The notes beneath the pieces were generated by a model. That model saw only the letters and a list, made by a program, of their open reading frames with translations. It was not told the DNA's origin and made no database searches. Shown piece by piece: positions 42,563 through 51,705 of a stretch of DNA of 64,000 nt (positions are counted from its first letter, which is position 1; every line of letters begins with the position of its first letter). The stretch comes from Bacteroidales bacterium (GTDB taxonomy: Bacteria; Bacteroidota; Bacteroidia; Bacteroidales; VadinHA17). Location: the NCBI GenBank assembly GCA_003141895.1, contig PLNT01000016.1, positions 124,001 through 188,000 on the forward strand, read 5' to 3'. The position numbers and the translations under genes are program-made.

Positions 42563-43633
42563 ATGCGATGTAATACATTTCTTACAGTTTCGGAATTAAA
42601 CCGTTACAACAGGCAGATGCGACTTTCGGAAGTCGGGAAGGAAGGACAGGAAAAAATCAAAGGAGCCTCAGTAGTGGTTATAGGTGCAGGTGCACTGGGT
42701 TGTCCGGTATTGCAATACCTTGCTGCTGCCGGTGTAGGGATCCTGGGAATTGTCGATAATGACTGGGTCGATGAATCAAATCTTCAAAGACAACTTTTAT
42801 ATGGCGTAAAAGATATTGAAAAACCTAAACCGATTGCTGCCAGAGAGAAGCTTTTGCTTAATAATCCGGAAATTAAAATAGTCCCACATTTCATAAGATT
42901 TACGACAGACACCGCATTAAATATTATCAGAGAATATGATATAATAGTAGATTGCACTGATAATTTTGCGACACGCTATTTAATAAATGATGCAGCTGTT
43001 CTGCAGAATAAACCTGTCGTTTATGGAGCAATTCACAAATTTGCAGGCCAGGTAATGGTGCTAAATTATCTGAACGGACCAACTCTCAGATGTATCTATC
43101 CTACCCCGCCCCACCCGCTTGAAGCTCCATCATGCGACGAAGAAGGAACAATAGGTTCAATTGCTGGTACTATTGGTACCATGCAGGCAACAGAAGTGAT
43201 TAAAATAATACTCGGTCTCGATGGGGTTCTTTCCGGGAAAATGTTTTTCCTTGATTCACTGAACTTTACTTCGCAGGTATTCTCGTTTGTCCGCGACCCT
43301 GTAAATTCTATCGTAAATGAATTGGGTAATTACGAAGAATTATGCCTCTCTGAAAAGGAAATTGTGCAGGAGATTACGGCCCAGAAATTAAAGGAGATGA
43401 TATTCAATAATCCTGAACTAAAGGTTATAGATCTAAGGGATGAATCTGAAAAAACGCCAATTAGTTTTAAGACTGTATCCATTCCATTTCATGAAATAAA
43501 CCAAAAGCTTCATCTTATTCCGCAAAACGGACCCAAAGTATTTTATTGCGGGCATGGTATAAAGAGTTCTATTGTAATAAACTACTTACGAAAAGTTCAT
43601 TACATGAATGATCTTTACAGTCTGACACTTTGA
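42563..43633 (+). CDS. ThiF/MoeB-family adenylyltransferase fused to a rhodanese domain
   Basis: A 356-residue E1-like protein. Residues 1-250 form the adenylation domain with ATP-binding VIGAGALGCPVLQYLA, RQLLYG and DCTDNFATRYLIND. Residues 260-356 form a rhodanese domain whose active loop is YCGHGIKSS. In the MOCS3/MoeZ-type fusion the pair activates a ubiquitin-like sulfur carrier and passes persulfide sulfur to it. The catalytic Cys is probably in APSCDEEGTIG. The zinc CxxC pairs of MoeB are not obvious. It lies just downstream of larE and upstream of metA, so a sulfur-carrier role is plausible; the target carrier is not in the window. Confidence 0.87.
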   Translation: MRCNTFLTVSELNRYNRQMRLSEVGKEGQEKIKGASVVVIGAGALGCPVLQYLAAAGVGILGIVDNDWVDESNLQRQLLYGVKDIEKPKPIAAREKLLLNNPEIKIVPHFIRFTTDTALNIIREYDIIVDCTDNFATRYLINDAAVLQNKPVVYGAIHKFAGQVMVLNYLNGPTLRCIYPTPPHPLEAPSCDEEGTIGSIAGTIGTMQATEVIKIILGLDGVLSGKMFFLDSLNFTSQVFSFVRDPVNSIVNELGNYEELCLSEKEIVQEITAQKLKEMIFNNPELKVIDLRDESEKTPISFKTVSIPFHEINQKLHLIPQNGPKVFYCGHGIKSSIVINYLRKVHYMNDLYSLTL

Positions 43634-43711
43634 TTGTTTTCGTTAAATTACAATCTAAAGTTGTATTATTGGTAAATTTAATAAGTAATTCATCTAAATG
43701 ATTTTTCATAT

Positions 43712-44629
43712 ATGCCACTGAACATTCCCGATAAACTACCTGCGATTGAATTCCTTCAGAAGGAGAATATTTTCGTAATGGATACCTCACAGGCTTCACA
43801 TCAGGATATTCGCCCGCTTAAAATTGCAGTTCTGAATCTGATGCCTATTAAAATAACAACTGAGATAGACCTTGTCAGACTCTTATCTAATTCACCCTTG
43901 CAGATTGAGCTCGATTTTATAAGTCTGAGTTCTCATGTTTCAAAAAATACGCCAAAAGAGCATATGCTGGCATTCTACAAAGATTTCAATCTTATTATAC
44001 ATTATAAGTATGACGGACTTATAATTACAGGAGCACCGGTAGAACAAATGCCTTTTGAGGAAGTAGCTTACTGGAAAGAACTTACTGAAATATTAAACTG
44101 GGCAAAAAGCAATGTTACTTCCTCAATATTTATTTGTTGGGGTGCACAGGCAGCTCTTTATCATTATTATGGCATACCAAAGTACCCGCTCGGAAAAAAA
44201 ATGTTTGGAGTTTTTAAACATACAAAAGCTGACGCAACCAATCCGATTCTAAGAGGATTTGATGATGTTTTTTACGTTCCTCACAGTCGTCATACAGAAA
44301 TAAAAAGGGAAGATATATTGAAAGTTTCTGAATTGACAATTCTCTCGGAGTCTGAAGAATCAGGGGTATATATGGTCGCATCACGCAATGGCCGTGAATT
44401 TTTTCTTACCGGACATTCGGAGTATTCTCCTGAAACTCTTGATATAGAATATAAAAGGGATATGGCAAAAAATCTTCCTGTTGAAATGCCAAAGAATTAT
44501 TATTTAAATGATGATCCTGAAAATCCTCCGGTTGTACTATGGCGCTCACAGGCTAATATGCTTTTTGTAAACTGGCTCAACTATTATGTATATCAGAAAA
44601 CACCTTACAATATTGAAACTATCGTGTAA
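43712..44629 (+). CDS. metA: Homoserine O-acyltransferase (predicted acetyltransferase)
   Basis: A 305-residue MetA-family enzyme, normal length, acting in methionine synthesis. The class I glutamine-amidotransferase-like fold carries the nucleophile Cys in FICWGAQAALYH near residue 142 and the His/Glu pair in FLTGHSEYSPETL. Residue 111 is Glu (TGAPVEQMPFEEVAYW). In this family Glu at 111 goes with acetyl-CoA and Gly with succinyl-CoA, so O-acetylhomoserine is the predicted product. The start ATG 43712 follows a 78-base gap with no visible SAM riboswitch. Confidence 0.94.
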   Translation: MPLNIPDKLPAIEFLQKENIFVMDTSQASHQDIRPLKIAVLNLMPIKITTEIDLVRLLSNSPLQIELDFISLSSHVSKNTPKEHMLAFYKDFNLIIHYKYDGLIITGAPVEQMPFEEVAYWKELTEILNWAKSNVTSSIFICWGAQAALYHYYGIPKYPLGKKMFGVFKHTKADATNPILRGFDDVFYVPHSRHTEIKREDILKVSELTILSESEESGVYMVASRNGREFFLTGHSEYSPETLDIEYKRDMAKNLPVEMPKNYYLNDDPENPPVVLWRSQANMLFVNWLNYYVYQKTPYNIETIV

Positions 44630-44776
44630 CCAATATCATCTTATTCATCAGTTTTCACGAGTTAAACTTGCATTTCAGAAAACATTTTCTGCCGACATTT
44701 GTTGATATAGAATTGACATTAAATAAGAAATTTAATAAATTGCGTTATATTGTAATTCTTATTAACCATTCAAATC

Positions 44777-44854
44777 ATGCAGCATTCAAAAATCTATAAT
44801 ATACTTACTTGTAACAATATCCTCTGTTGTTACTGCTGCTGTTGCATCTGTTAA
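44777..44854 (+). CDS. Candidate cysteine-rich leader peptide upstream of cysE
   Basis: A 25-codon ORF with an ATG at 44777 and a TAA at 44852. It contains eight Cys codons, seven of them in the last nine (CCYCCCCIC followed by the stop). It lies 121 bases upstream of the cysE start in a 346-base gap that holds no other gene. A run of codons for the pathway's end product in a short ORF before its biosynthetic operon is the hallmark of ribosome-mediated attenuation. A weak stem can pair part of the Cys-codon run (44843-44849) with 44882-44888. No strong terminator hairpin is visible, so the mechanism is unclear. An alternative is a decayed small gene whose Ala/Val-rich frame reads as Cys out of frame. 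Confidence 0.5.
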   Translation: MQHSKIYNILTCNNILCCYCCCCIC

Positions 44855-44975
44855 AAACTTTAATTATAAGTATTTGCTTTGTAGATGTGTGTTCAAACAA
44901 TTAATTCACAACCCTTTTGCTATATAAGTGTTTTACAAATTAACATTTAACAATTAAAAATTAAAAAATCTCCAG

Positions 44976-45749
44976 ATGTCAGAATTCACTATCCCTGATA
45001 AAAAAGATGTTGAAAAGACGATCAAGTCTTTGTTCAGACTTTTGTTTCCGGCCACAAATTCCTACTCAGACACCGAGATCGAGAATAGTCTCGATCATTC
45101 ACGAGTTCTTTTGCTGGGATTATTGATTGGTCTGACCGATGAAAAAGAAAAGACTGCAAATCAGTTTCTCGAAAATCTTGACAAGATAAAAGATACACTT
45201 CTTAAGGATGCACAATTTATTCTGGAATCTGACCCTGCAGCTACAAGATTAATCGAAGTTATCGCTATTTATCCCGGCTTCTTTGCAATATTCTGCTACC
45301 GGCTTGCAAATTCACTTGCAAAATTATCAGTTCCCCTCCTGCCAAGAATGATAACTGAATATTCTCATAAGGTTACGGGAATTGATATTCATCCTCATGC
45401 CGAAATTGGGTGTCCTTTTGCGATAGACCACGGCACAGGTATTGTTATTGGCGAAACAACAAAAATCGGAAACAATGTTAAGGTTTATCAGGGAGTTACT
45501 CTTGGTGCTCTTAGTGTCGACAAAAGCAAAGCCTCAAAAAAGAGGCATCCCACAATTGAAGATAATGTAGTTCTATACTCAGGCTGCACAATTCTTGGAG
45601 GTGAAACTGTTGTCGGGAGAAACAGTATTATCGGTGGAAATGTATGGCTCACTGAGAGTATAGCCCCTTTTTCAGTGGTTTATCACAAGAGCGAAATAAT
45701 TGTCAGAAACCAGAATGGGTTTCAGGAACCTATAAACTTTATTATCTGA
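44976..45749 (+). CDS. cysE: Serine O-acetyltransferase
   Basis: A 257-residue enzyme that acetylates serine to make O-acetylserine for cysteine synthesis. The N-terminal helical domain runs to about residue 130. It is followed by the left-handed beta-helix with hexapeptide repeats: HPHAEIGCPFAIDHGTGIVIGETTKIG and VYQGVTLGAL. The catalytic His/Asp are in AIDHGTG. The C-terminal NQNGFQEPINFII could occupy CysK's active site. It precedes cysK by 26 bases, and a Cys-codon-rich short ORF lies upstream. Confidence 0.93.
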   Translation: MSEFTIPDKKDVEKTIKSLFRLLFPATNSYSDTEIENSLDHSRVLLLGLLIGLTDEKEKTANQFLENLDKIKDTLLKDAQFILESDPAATRLIEVIAIYPGFFAIFCYRLANSLAKLSVPLLPRMITEYSHKVTGIDIHPHAEIGCPFAIDHGTGIVIGETTKIGNNVKVYQGVTLGALSVDKSKASKKRHPTIEDNVVLYSGCTILGGETVVGRNSIIGGNVWLTESIAPFSVVYHKSEIIVRNQNGFQEPINFII

Positions 45750-45775
45750 ACATATTTTTATTAAACTAAAACGTC

Positions 45776-46687
45776 ATGAAACTAAATTCAATTCTCGAAT
45801 CAATCGGTAACACGCCTCATTTGAAAATCAACAGGCTTTTCGACCCTGACTATTCAGTATGGGTAAAACTGGAAAGATCAAACCCCGGGGCAAGCATTAA
45901 GGACCGCATTGCATTATCTATGATAGAGGACGCTGAAAAAAAAGGCATATTAAAACCCGGTGGCGTAATTATTGAACCGACATCCGGCAATACAGGCATT
46001 GGTCTTGCAATAGTATCAGCTGTTAAAAGGTACAGGCTTATACTGGTAATGCCTGAATCTTTTTCGTTAGAAAGAAGAAAAATTATGAGTTCGTACGGTG
46101 CAGAATTTGTACTTACTCCCCGCGAAAAAGGTATGAAAGGTGCAATTGAACGCGCCAGAGAATTAACAGCAGAAACTCCGGATTCATGGATGCCAATGCA
46201 GTTCGACAATCCAGCCAATACGGAAATTCATAGGACCGCCACAGCTCAGGAAATCCTTAAAGATTTTCCTGATGGTCTTGATTATCTGATTTCAGGTGTA
46301 GGCACAGGTGGCCATTTAACTGGCTGTGCCGAGGTTTTAAAGAAAGCGTTTCCCAAGTTGAAAGTGTATGCTGTTGAACCGGAATTATCTCCGGTACTGA
46401 GTGGTGGTTCCCCTGCTCCTCATCCGTTGCAGGGAATAGGCGCCGGGTTTGTTCCTTCAATTTTAAATACAAAAATACTTGACGGGATAATTAAAGTAAC
46501 AAAAGAAGAAGCATTCAATTTTACAAGAAGGGCTGCCAAAGAAGAAGGACTGTTTGTCGGAATATCTTCAGGAGCATCACTGGCAGCTGTAAATCAAAAG
46601 CTGAAGGAATTTCCCAAAGGCTCAAGAATTCTGACATTTAGTTACGATACAGGAGAAAGATATTTGTCAATAGAGGGGTTATTCTGA
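45776..46687 (+). CDS. cysK: Cysteine synthase A (O-acetylserine sulfhydrylase)
   Basis: A 303-residue PLP enzyme that forms cysteine from O-acetylserine and sulfide. The Schiff-base lysine is in [12 protein letters not shown] (about residue 41), and the phosphate and substrate loop is [22 protein letters not shown] binds the PLP phosphate, and [11 protein letters not shown] completes the family signature. It is slightly short but complete. With cysE it forms the terminal step for the sulfide produced from the APS pathway at 27646-30798. Confidence 0.96.
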   Translation: MKLNSILESIGNTPHLKINRLFDPDYSVWVKLERSNPGASIKDRIALSMIEDAEKKGILKPGGVIIEPTSGNTGIGLAIVSAVKRYRLILVMPESFSLERRKIMSSYGAEFVLTPREKGMKGAIERARELTAETPDSWMPMQFDNPANTEIHRTATAQEILKDFPDGLDYLISGVGTGGHLTGCAEVLKKAFPKLKVYAVEPELSPVLSGGSPAPHPLQGIGAGFVPSILNTKILDGIIKVTKEEAFNFTRRAAKEEGLFVGISSGASLAAVNQKLKEFPKGSRILTFSYDTGERYLSIEGLF

Positions 46688-46694
46688 AATTAAT

Positions 46695-46800
46695 GCCCCC
46701 TGCCGCTGCGCGGCTGTCCCCCTGAAGGGGGACTAATTCGGAGCCATTAATAGACTAAATAGAAACCAGAGAATTGACTTCCCTTCAAGGGCAGGGAGGC
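46695..46800. repeat. Palindromic repeat, CCCCTGCCGCTGCGCGGC family
   Basis: CCCCCTGCCGCTGCGCGGC and TCCCCCTGAAGGGGGA, then CTTCCCTTCAAGGG, in the same layout as the copy at 18972-19070. Both share the phrase GACTAATTCGGAGCC or GACCAATTCGGAGCC in the spacer. The repeat lies between cysK and dinB, which converge. Confidence 0.8.
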
Positions 46801-46848
46801 CAAAATTCGGGGTTGACGGCCATAAACTGGGGATTTGAGAAATCAATA

Positions 46849-47913
46849 TTATTCCTCAAATAAATAGAGTTGTCTATCACCACAGTCTTCGGTTTCCAGA
46901 TTTGAAATACTAAGACCTAAAAGTCTGATTCTTGATCCTTCAAACTTCATGGATTTTCGGATTGCTGAAACTTCTTTATGCAATGAATCGAAATCACGGA
47001 TATAATTCTGAAGAGTTTTACTCCGGGTAATCTGTCTGAAATCAGAAAATTTTATTTTTACCGTTATAGTCCTTCCTGTTGTCTCAGAATGCTCGAGCCT
47101 TTCCATCAGTTCCTTTTCAAGCTTGTACAATTCAGCAATAATCTCGAAGCGTGTAGTCAGATCTTTTTCATATGTAAGTTCAGTTCCGACAGACTTGCGT
47201 TCCTGATCAGGTTCAACAGCCCGGTCATCAATGCCTCTGACAATATCATAAAAAAAGATACCTGCTTTCCCAAAGTTTCTTACAAGCGAAACCCGGTCCC
47301 AATTCTTAAGGTCAGCACCTGAGTGAATTCCAAGTTTATGCATCTTTTGTGAAGTAACCTTACCAATTCCATAAAACTTCTCCACAGGCAGTGCTTCAAT
47401 GAATTTTTCAGCCTCTTCGGGCCTGATAACGAACAAACCATCGGGTTTATTAATATCGGAGGCTATCTTGGCGAGAAATTTATTAACTGAGATGCCAGCA
47501 GAGGCAGTAAGTCCGGTCCGTGATTTTATTTCACATCTTATTTTTCTGGCAATAACAGTTGCAGAACCGATACCTTGTTTGTCACATGTAACATCGAGGA
47601 AAGCTTCATCAATCGACAATGGTTCAATTAGATCAGTGTATTCTCTGAAAATTGCCAAAACATTTGCAGAAACTTCGGTATATCTTGTGAAATTATGACT
47701 TACAAATATCAGCTCGGGACATAACCGTTTTGCAATTACCGATGGCATGGCTGATCTGACTCCGAATTTTCTTGCTTCATAGCTTGCTGCTGCTACAACA
47801 CTTCTTTCTCCACTCCCCCCAACGGCTACAGGTTTTCCTCTGAGCTCGGGATTGTCGAGTTGCTCTACAGACGCAAAAAAAGCATCCATGTCGATATGAA
47901 TAATCTTTCTCAA
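46849..47913 (-). CDS. dinB: DNA polymerase IV
   Basis: A 354-residue Y-family translesion polymerase, normal length if the TTG at 47913 is the start. That start gives the conserved beginning RKIIHIDMDAFFASVEQLD. Catalytic acids lie in DMDAFF and SIDEAFLD, and the thumb and little finger domains follow. The open frame continues to 48042, but the extra 43 residues include ISAKRNEDSL, which translates a piece of dispersed repeat, so they are unlikely to be part of the protein. There is no C-terminal beta-clamp motif I can be sure of, but the tail RQLYLFEE resembles one. Confidence 0.9.
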   Translation of the reverse strand: MRKIIHIDMDAFFASVEQLDNPELRGKPVAVGGSGERSVVAAASYEARKFGVRSAMPSVIAKRLCPELIFVSHNFTRYTEVSANVLAIFREYTDLIEPLSIDEAFLDVTCDKQGIGSATVIARKIRCEIKSRTGLTASAGISVNKFLAKIASDINKPDGLFVIRPEEAEKFIEALPVEKFYGIGKVTSQKMHKLGIHSGADLKNWDRVSLVRNFGKAGIFFYDIVRGIDDRAVEPDQERKSVGTELTYEKDLTTRFEIIAELYKLEKELMERLEHSETTGRTITVKIKFSDFRQITRSKTLQNYIRDFDSLHKEVSAIRKSMKFEGSRIRLLGLSISNLETEDCGDRQLYLFEE

Positions 47914-48019
47914 TTCAGAATCAAAGCAAACAAATTTAGTCAATATGTTAATACTTTGAAGGGAGTCCTCATTCCGCTTCGCTGAAATCGTAATAACAAT
48001 CATCTTTTTCAACATTTGT

Positions 48020-48203
48020 ACCCCCTTTCTTATTTCCCCCAAGGGAGGGCGGAGCGTATAAAAATTGCCTTGTAGGCAATTTTAGCGAAGGCGCCAGACT
48101 GCCGCGTTAGCCACCTCTCTTACAGGCCCCTCCCTAAAATTAGCCAAAGGGCTAATTTCTTAACGGTCGGCCCCCCCTCTGGGGGAAGGTTGGGAAGGGG
48201 GTG
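48020..48203. repeat. Complex intergenic palindrome
   Basis: This 184-base element has complementary ends (CCCCCTTTC...CCCCCAAGGGAGGG on the left, CCCCCTCTGGGGGAAGGTTGGG on the right). Smaller hairpins lie inside it, such as AATTGCCTTGTAGGCAATT and TTAGCCAAAGGGCTAA. It fills much of the gap between dinB and the small secreted protein gene. A promoter follows at 48358. Confidence 0.75.
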
Positions 48204-48357
48204 ATAAATCAAAGACAACTAATATGTAACTGATATACAGTGTTTTACGTTATGTTATCATTAATATTGTTAGTGAGGATCTCATCTCTAAAAACAATAT
48301 TATGCTAATAAATATAAAAAAATCTTTCAACTTCAGTTTTAAAACAGAATCAGCCCA

Positions 48358-48365
48358 TAATTTTG
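48358..48365 (+). promoter_or_regulatory. Bacteroidota -7 box
   Basis: TAATTTTG matches TAnnTTTG, 42 bases upstream of the ATG of the small secreted protein gene. Confidence 0.5.
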
Positions 48366-48406
48366 TCTAAATAAAATGAAATTTCATAAACAAAAATTAA
48401 ACAAAC

Positions 48407-48625
48407 ATGAAAAAGTTATTATTAATTATTGCAGTTGTTTCTCTTTCAGTATTAACCTTTGGTCAGACGAAACAAACAACAACAACAACAACAAAAACGA
48501 AAGCTGATACCACAAAAGTAATGCATAAAAAAGCTGGAACAGCTACTGACAAAGCAGCTACCAAAACAGTTGCTCCTAAGGACATGAACAAAGCAAAAAC
48601 AGACACTACCAAAGTGAAGAAGTAG
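48407..48625 (+). CDS. Small secreted Lys/Thr-rich protein
   Basis: A 72-residue protein with a clear signal peptide (KKLLLIIAVVSLSVLTFGQ). The mature part is low in complexity and made of Thr, Lys and Ala (QTTTTTTKTKADTTK, AKTDTTKVKK). The ADTTK/KTDTTK phrase is repeated. It has its own -7 box and a strong terminator, so it is a real transcription unit. No known domain is present. A basic exported polypeptide might bind polysaccharide, nucleic acid or the envelope. Confidence 0.75.
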   Translation: MKKLLLIIAVVSLSVLTFGQTKQTTTTTTKTKADTTKVMHKKAGTATDKAATKTVAPKDMNKAKTDTTKVKK

Positions 48626-48643
48626 TAAAACCCTTCAAAAAAT

Positions 48644-48676
48644 AAAAAAGGTTTCCAATATTGGGAACCTTTTTTA
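48644..48676 (+). terminator. Rho-independent terminator
   Basis: AAAAAAGGTTTCC pairs with GGGAACCTTTTTT across the loop AATATT, followed by T-rich sequence. It ends the transcript of the small secreted protein gene. Confidence 0.88.
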
Positions 48677-48700
48677 TTTATGCTTTTTATGCTTTGATAT

Positions 48701-51628
48701 TTGACCAACATTGACCATTATTGCATATTTATTAAATTCATTGTTTTGGAGACAAGGTCAGATAAGAAGGAATTGTTCGCACTTATTTTATTCGAGCACA
48801 GACTATGGGGGTCTGTTTTAGTTCCTTATATTATTCAGAAAGAGCCTGACAGAGGCTATTATCGGTTATCAGAATGCCTTTCCCCTTTTCCTAATATTGA
48901 TACGTTAAGTACTCTAACCTCCGAAGAACGCGAGTTAGTTAAAATTATTAATGACTATTCCGACAGATCCCTTTTTAAGTTATATTCCAGGGAAAAATCA
49001 GTGAAGGAATTTCTAGAAAAAATAACTCCCGGGAAACTTGAAAACTTCATAAGACCTTATATTGAAAAAAGGCTATACAAATGTTTCACAATAGCACGGG
49101 ATGAAAATATTCCGATATACTACAGGAAGAAAAAGGCAGGGACCCTTCATCCCGAGGATCAGATCTTTCTCGTTGAAGATAATGCCGAACCAATATTCAG
49201 ATTTATAAAAGGTGATGAACAAAGCGCTTATAATCTGACGATTGAATGTTCAGGAGAACTCATCGAACTGAGAAAAGAATCAGTCGAAATTTTATGTATG
49301 GCACCTTGTATAATCAGGGACGATTACAGGATAATATTTGTTTCGGAAGTGGAAGGATCAAGATTGAAACCGTTCCTTTCCAAAGAAAATATTATTATTC
49401 CAAAAAAATCTGAACTAAATTATTTCAGCACTTTTGTCCGCAACACTATAAATAATTTTAAAGTAGAGAATTCAGGTTTTGAAATTATTGAACTGTCACC
49501 ACATAAAGAAGCCTTGTTAGAACTTGGGACAGGATTAAACGTTAAAACCGGCCTGATTTTACAGTTTGAATACCAGGGAAATAAAATTTTTTCAAATGAA
49601 ATAACGACTTCATTCACTTTATTTGAAAAAACAGGTGATCAATTCCTTTTTAAAAAATATCATCGCGATTTTAATTGGGAAAAGGAGCGTCGTAAGAAAT
49701 TAGAGGACCTTGGATTCTTTTCTGATGATGAAATTAATTTTTCCCCGATAAGTAAACGAAAAGATGAATTTTATTCAATAATTGAATTTGTTAATAATAA
49801 CTATAATGAAATTATTGATTCCGGATTTATTCTTACTTCCAGGTTAGACAATAATTTTAACCTTAAACCTGTAGACATTGAAATTAGCAGTCAGATTATA
49901 AATGATTGGTTCGATCTTAAGGCTTCCGTTAAAATTGGTGAATGGATCATTCCATTCAGTCGTTTCAGGAAGAATATTCTTGAAGGAATCAGGGAGTATA
50001 AACTGCCTGATGGTTCGATAGCTATTTTACCCGAAACATGGTTCACAAAATATAAGAATATTTTTGAGTTCGGAAAGACCACAGATGATTCTTTGAAAGT
50101 TCACAAGCAACATTTTTCTTTACTTAATGATGCTTTGAGTGAGGAAGGTAAAATAGGTTATGAAAGACTTGAAAAATTACTGATCCCCGATCAGATTCCG
50201 ATTCTACAAAATCCAAGAGGTTTGAAATGTGCAATGAGACAATACCAGTCTGAGGGTCTCAACTGGCTAAATTTCCTGCAGACTTCCGGACTAGGCGGTT
50301 GTCTGGCCGATGACATGGGATTAGGCAAAACAATTCAGACGCTGGCTCTTCTACAGCACAATAAGGAGAGTTTTGAATCGCAAAATGCCGGCTTGAAACT
50401 GACTTCACTTATTATTGTACCGGCTTCTCTCATCTATAACTGGGAGAATGAGATAAACAGATTCGTACCTGAAATGAAAGTGTATAGCTATAAGGGGAAC
50501 CAGAGAAAAAAAACAACTTCATATTTCCCTAATTATGATATTATTCTCTCGAGTTACCACACAATCAGGCAAGATATTGATTTAATATCTTCATTTTCAT
50601 TTAATTACATTATACTTGACGAGAGCCAGGTTATTAAGAATCCAACTTCAATGCTTTACCGGACTGTAACCACTTTAAAGTCTGAATATAAACTCGTACT
50701 TACAGGGACTCCTGTAGAGAATTCATTGACCGATCTTTGGACTCAATTAAATTTTGTAAATCCTGGTCTGCTTGGTGATCTTACTTTTTTCAGAAGGGAA
50801 TTTGCCAAACCTATTGAGAAACTGGGCGATGACAAAAAAGAAATCGAACTCAGAAAAATAATCAAGCCATTCATTCTGCGACGAACAAAAGAAAATGTAG
50901 CCACTGATCTGCCACCTGTAAGCGAACAAACGGTTTTTTGCGATATGACTGAGGAGCAATTTAAAGTATATGATGAAGAGAAATCATCTGTCAGGAACAG
51001 CATACTTAAAAGTATTGCATCCACTGGTCTCGAAAAATCCGCAATTGTTGTTCTTCAGGGTCTCATGAAACTCCGGCAGTTATCAAATCATCCTGTTCTG
51101 GCCAATGATGAATATTCAGCCGGTTCAGGTAAATTCGAAACTGTACTTCAGGATATAGAAAGTGTCATTTCAGAGGGACATAAAATACTTGTCTTTTCAT
51201 CATTCGTAAAGCATCTTGACCTGTATGCCGAAGAGCTGAGGAAGAAAAGAATAGGTTTTGCGATGTTAACAGGTGCCAGCACTAAAAGAGAAAAGATTGT
51301 AGACAGCTTTCAGTCGAATCCTGAGAACAAAATTTTCCTTATTTCACTCAAAGCCGGAGGAGTGGGACTTAATCTCACAGCTGCTGATTATGTATTCATC
51401 CTCGATCCATGGTGGAACCCGGCTTCTGAAATGCAGGCACTCAACAGGGCTCATCGAATAGGCCAGCATAAAAGTGTATTCGTTTACAGATATATAACCA
51501 GCAACAGCATTGAAGAAAAAATAGTCAGACTGCAGGAGAAAAAATCAAAGCTGGCTGACATATTCATCTCAAGTAATAATCCACTCAAAGAGATTGACAT
51601 ACAGCAGATACTAAATATTATCGGGTAA
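48701..51628 (+). CDS. SNF2/Swi2-family helicase-like ATPase
   Basis: A protein of up to 975 residues. The N-terminal half (to about residue 500) is not conserved enough for me to name. The C-terminal half is a SNF2 motor: Walker A DDMGLGKTIQT near residue 536, motif II DESQ (a variant of DEAH) near 640, LTGTPVEN, then the helicase C domain with SLKAGGVGLNLTAADYV and ALNRAHRIGQ. It may remodel protein-DNA complexes or RNA polymerase, like RapA. The start is uncertain: the frame opens at TTG 48701 and another TTG is at about 48749, with no ATG until far inside. Confidence 0.88.
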   Translation: MTNIDHYCIFIKFIVLETRSDKKELFALILFEHRLWGSVLVPYIIQKEPDRGYYRLSECLSPFPNIDTLSTLTSEERELVKIINDYSDRSLFKLYSREKSVKEFLEKITPGKLENFIRPYIEKRLYKCFTIARDENIPIYYRKKKAGTLHPEDQIFLVEDNAEPIFRFIKGDEQSAYNLTIECSGELIELRKESVEILCMAPCIIRDDYRIIFVSEVEGSRLKPFLSKENIIIPKKSELNYFSTFVRNTINNFKVENSGFEIIELSPHKEALLELGTGLNVKTGLILQFEYQGNKIFSNEITTSFTLFEKTGDQFLFKKYHRDFNWEKERRKKLEDLGFFSDDEINFSPISKRKDEFYSIIEFVNNNYNEIIDSGFILTSRLDNNFNLKPVDIEISSQIINDWFDLKASVKIGEWIIPFSRFRKNILEGIREYKLPDGSIAILPETWFTKYKNIFEFGKTTDDSLKVHKQHFSLLNDALSEEGKIGYERLEKLLIPDQIPILQNPRGLKCAMRQYQSEGLNWLNFLQTSGLGGCLADDMGLGKTIQTLALLQHNKESFESQNAGLKLTSLIIVPASLIYNWENEINRFVPEMKVYSYKGNQRKKTTSYFPNYDIILSSYHTIRQDIDLISSFSFNYIILDESQVIKNPTSMLYRTVTTLKSEYKLVLTGTPVENSLTDLWTQLNFVNPGLLGDLTFFRREFAKPIEKLGDDKKEIELRKIIKPFILRRTKENVATDLPPVSEQTVFCDMTEEQFKVYDEEKSSVRNSILKSIASTGLEKSAIVVLQGLMKLRQLSNHPVLANDEYSAGSGKFETVLQDIESVISEGHKILVFSSFVKHLDLYAEELRKKRIGFAMLTGASTKREKIVDSFQSNPENKIFLISLKAGGVGLNLTAADYVFILDPWWNPASEMQALNRAHRIGQHKSVFVYRYITSNSIEEKIVRLQEKKSKLADIFISSNNPLKEIDIQQILNIIG

Positions 51629-51639
51629 AGCTAAATTTA

Positions 51640-51682
51640 ACCACAAAGGACACAAAGGAGTACACAAAGGAACACAAAGGGA
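51640..51682. repeat. CACAAAGGA direct repeats
   Basis: Four copies of CACAAAGG(A/G) in a row, spaced 10-12 bases apart, follow the SNF2 gene. They are related to the inverted repeat at 20770-20860. Confidence 0.7.
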
Positions 51683-51705
51683 AGAAATAGATCCTGAAAT
51701 AAAAA

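Noticed and set aside
43634-43711. SAM riboswitch upstream of metA
   Set aside because: The gap is only 78 AT-rich bases and shows no conserved riboswitch stems.
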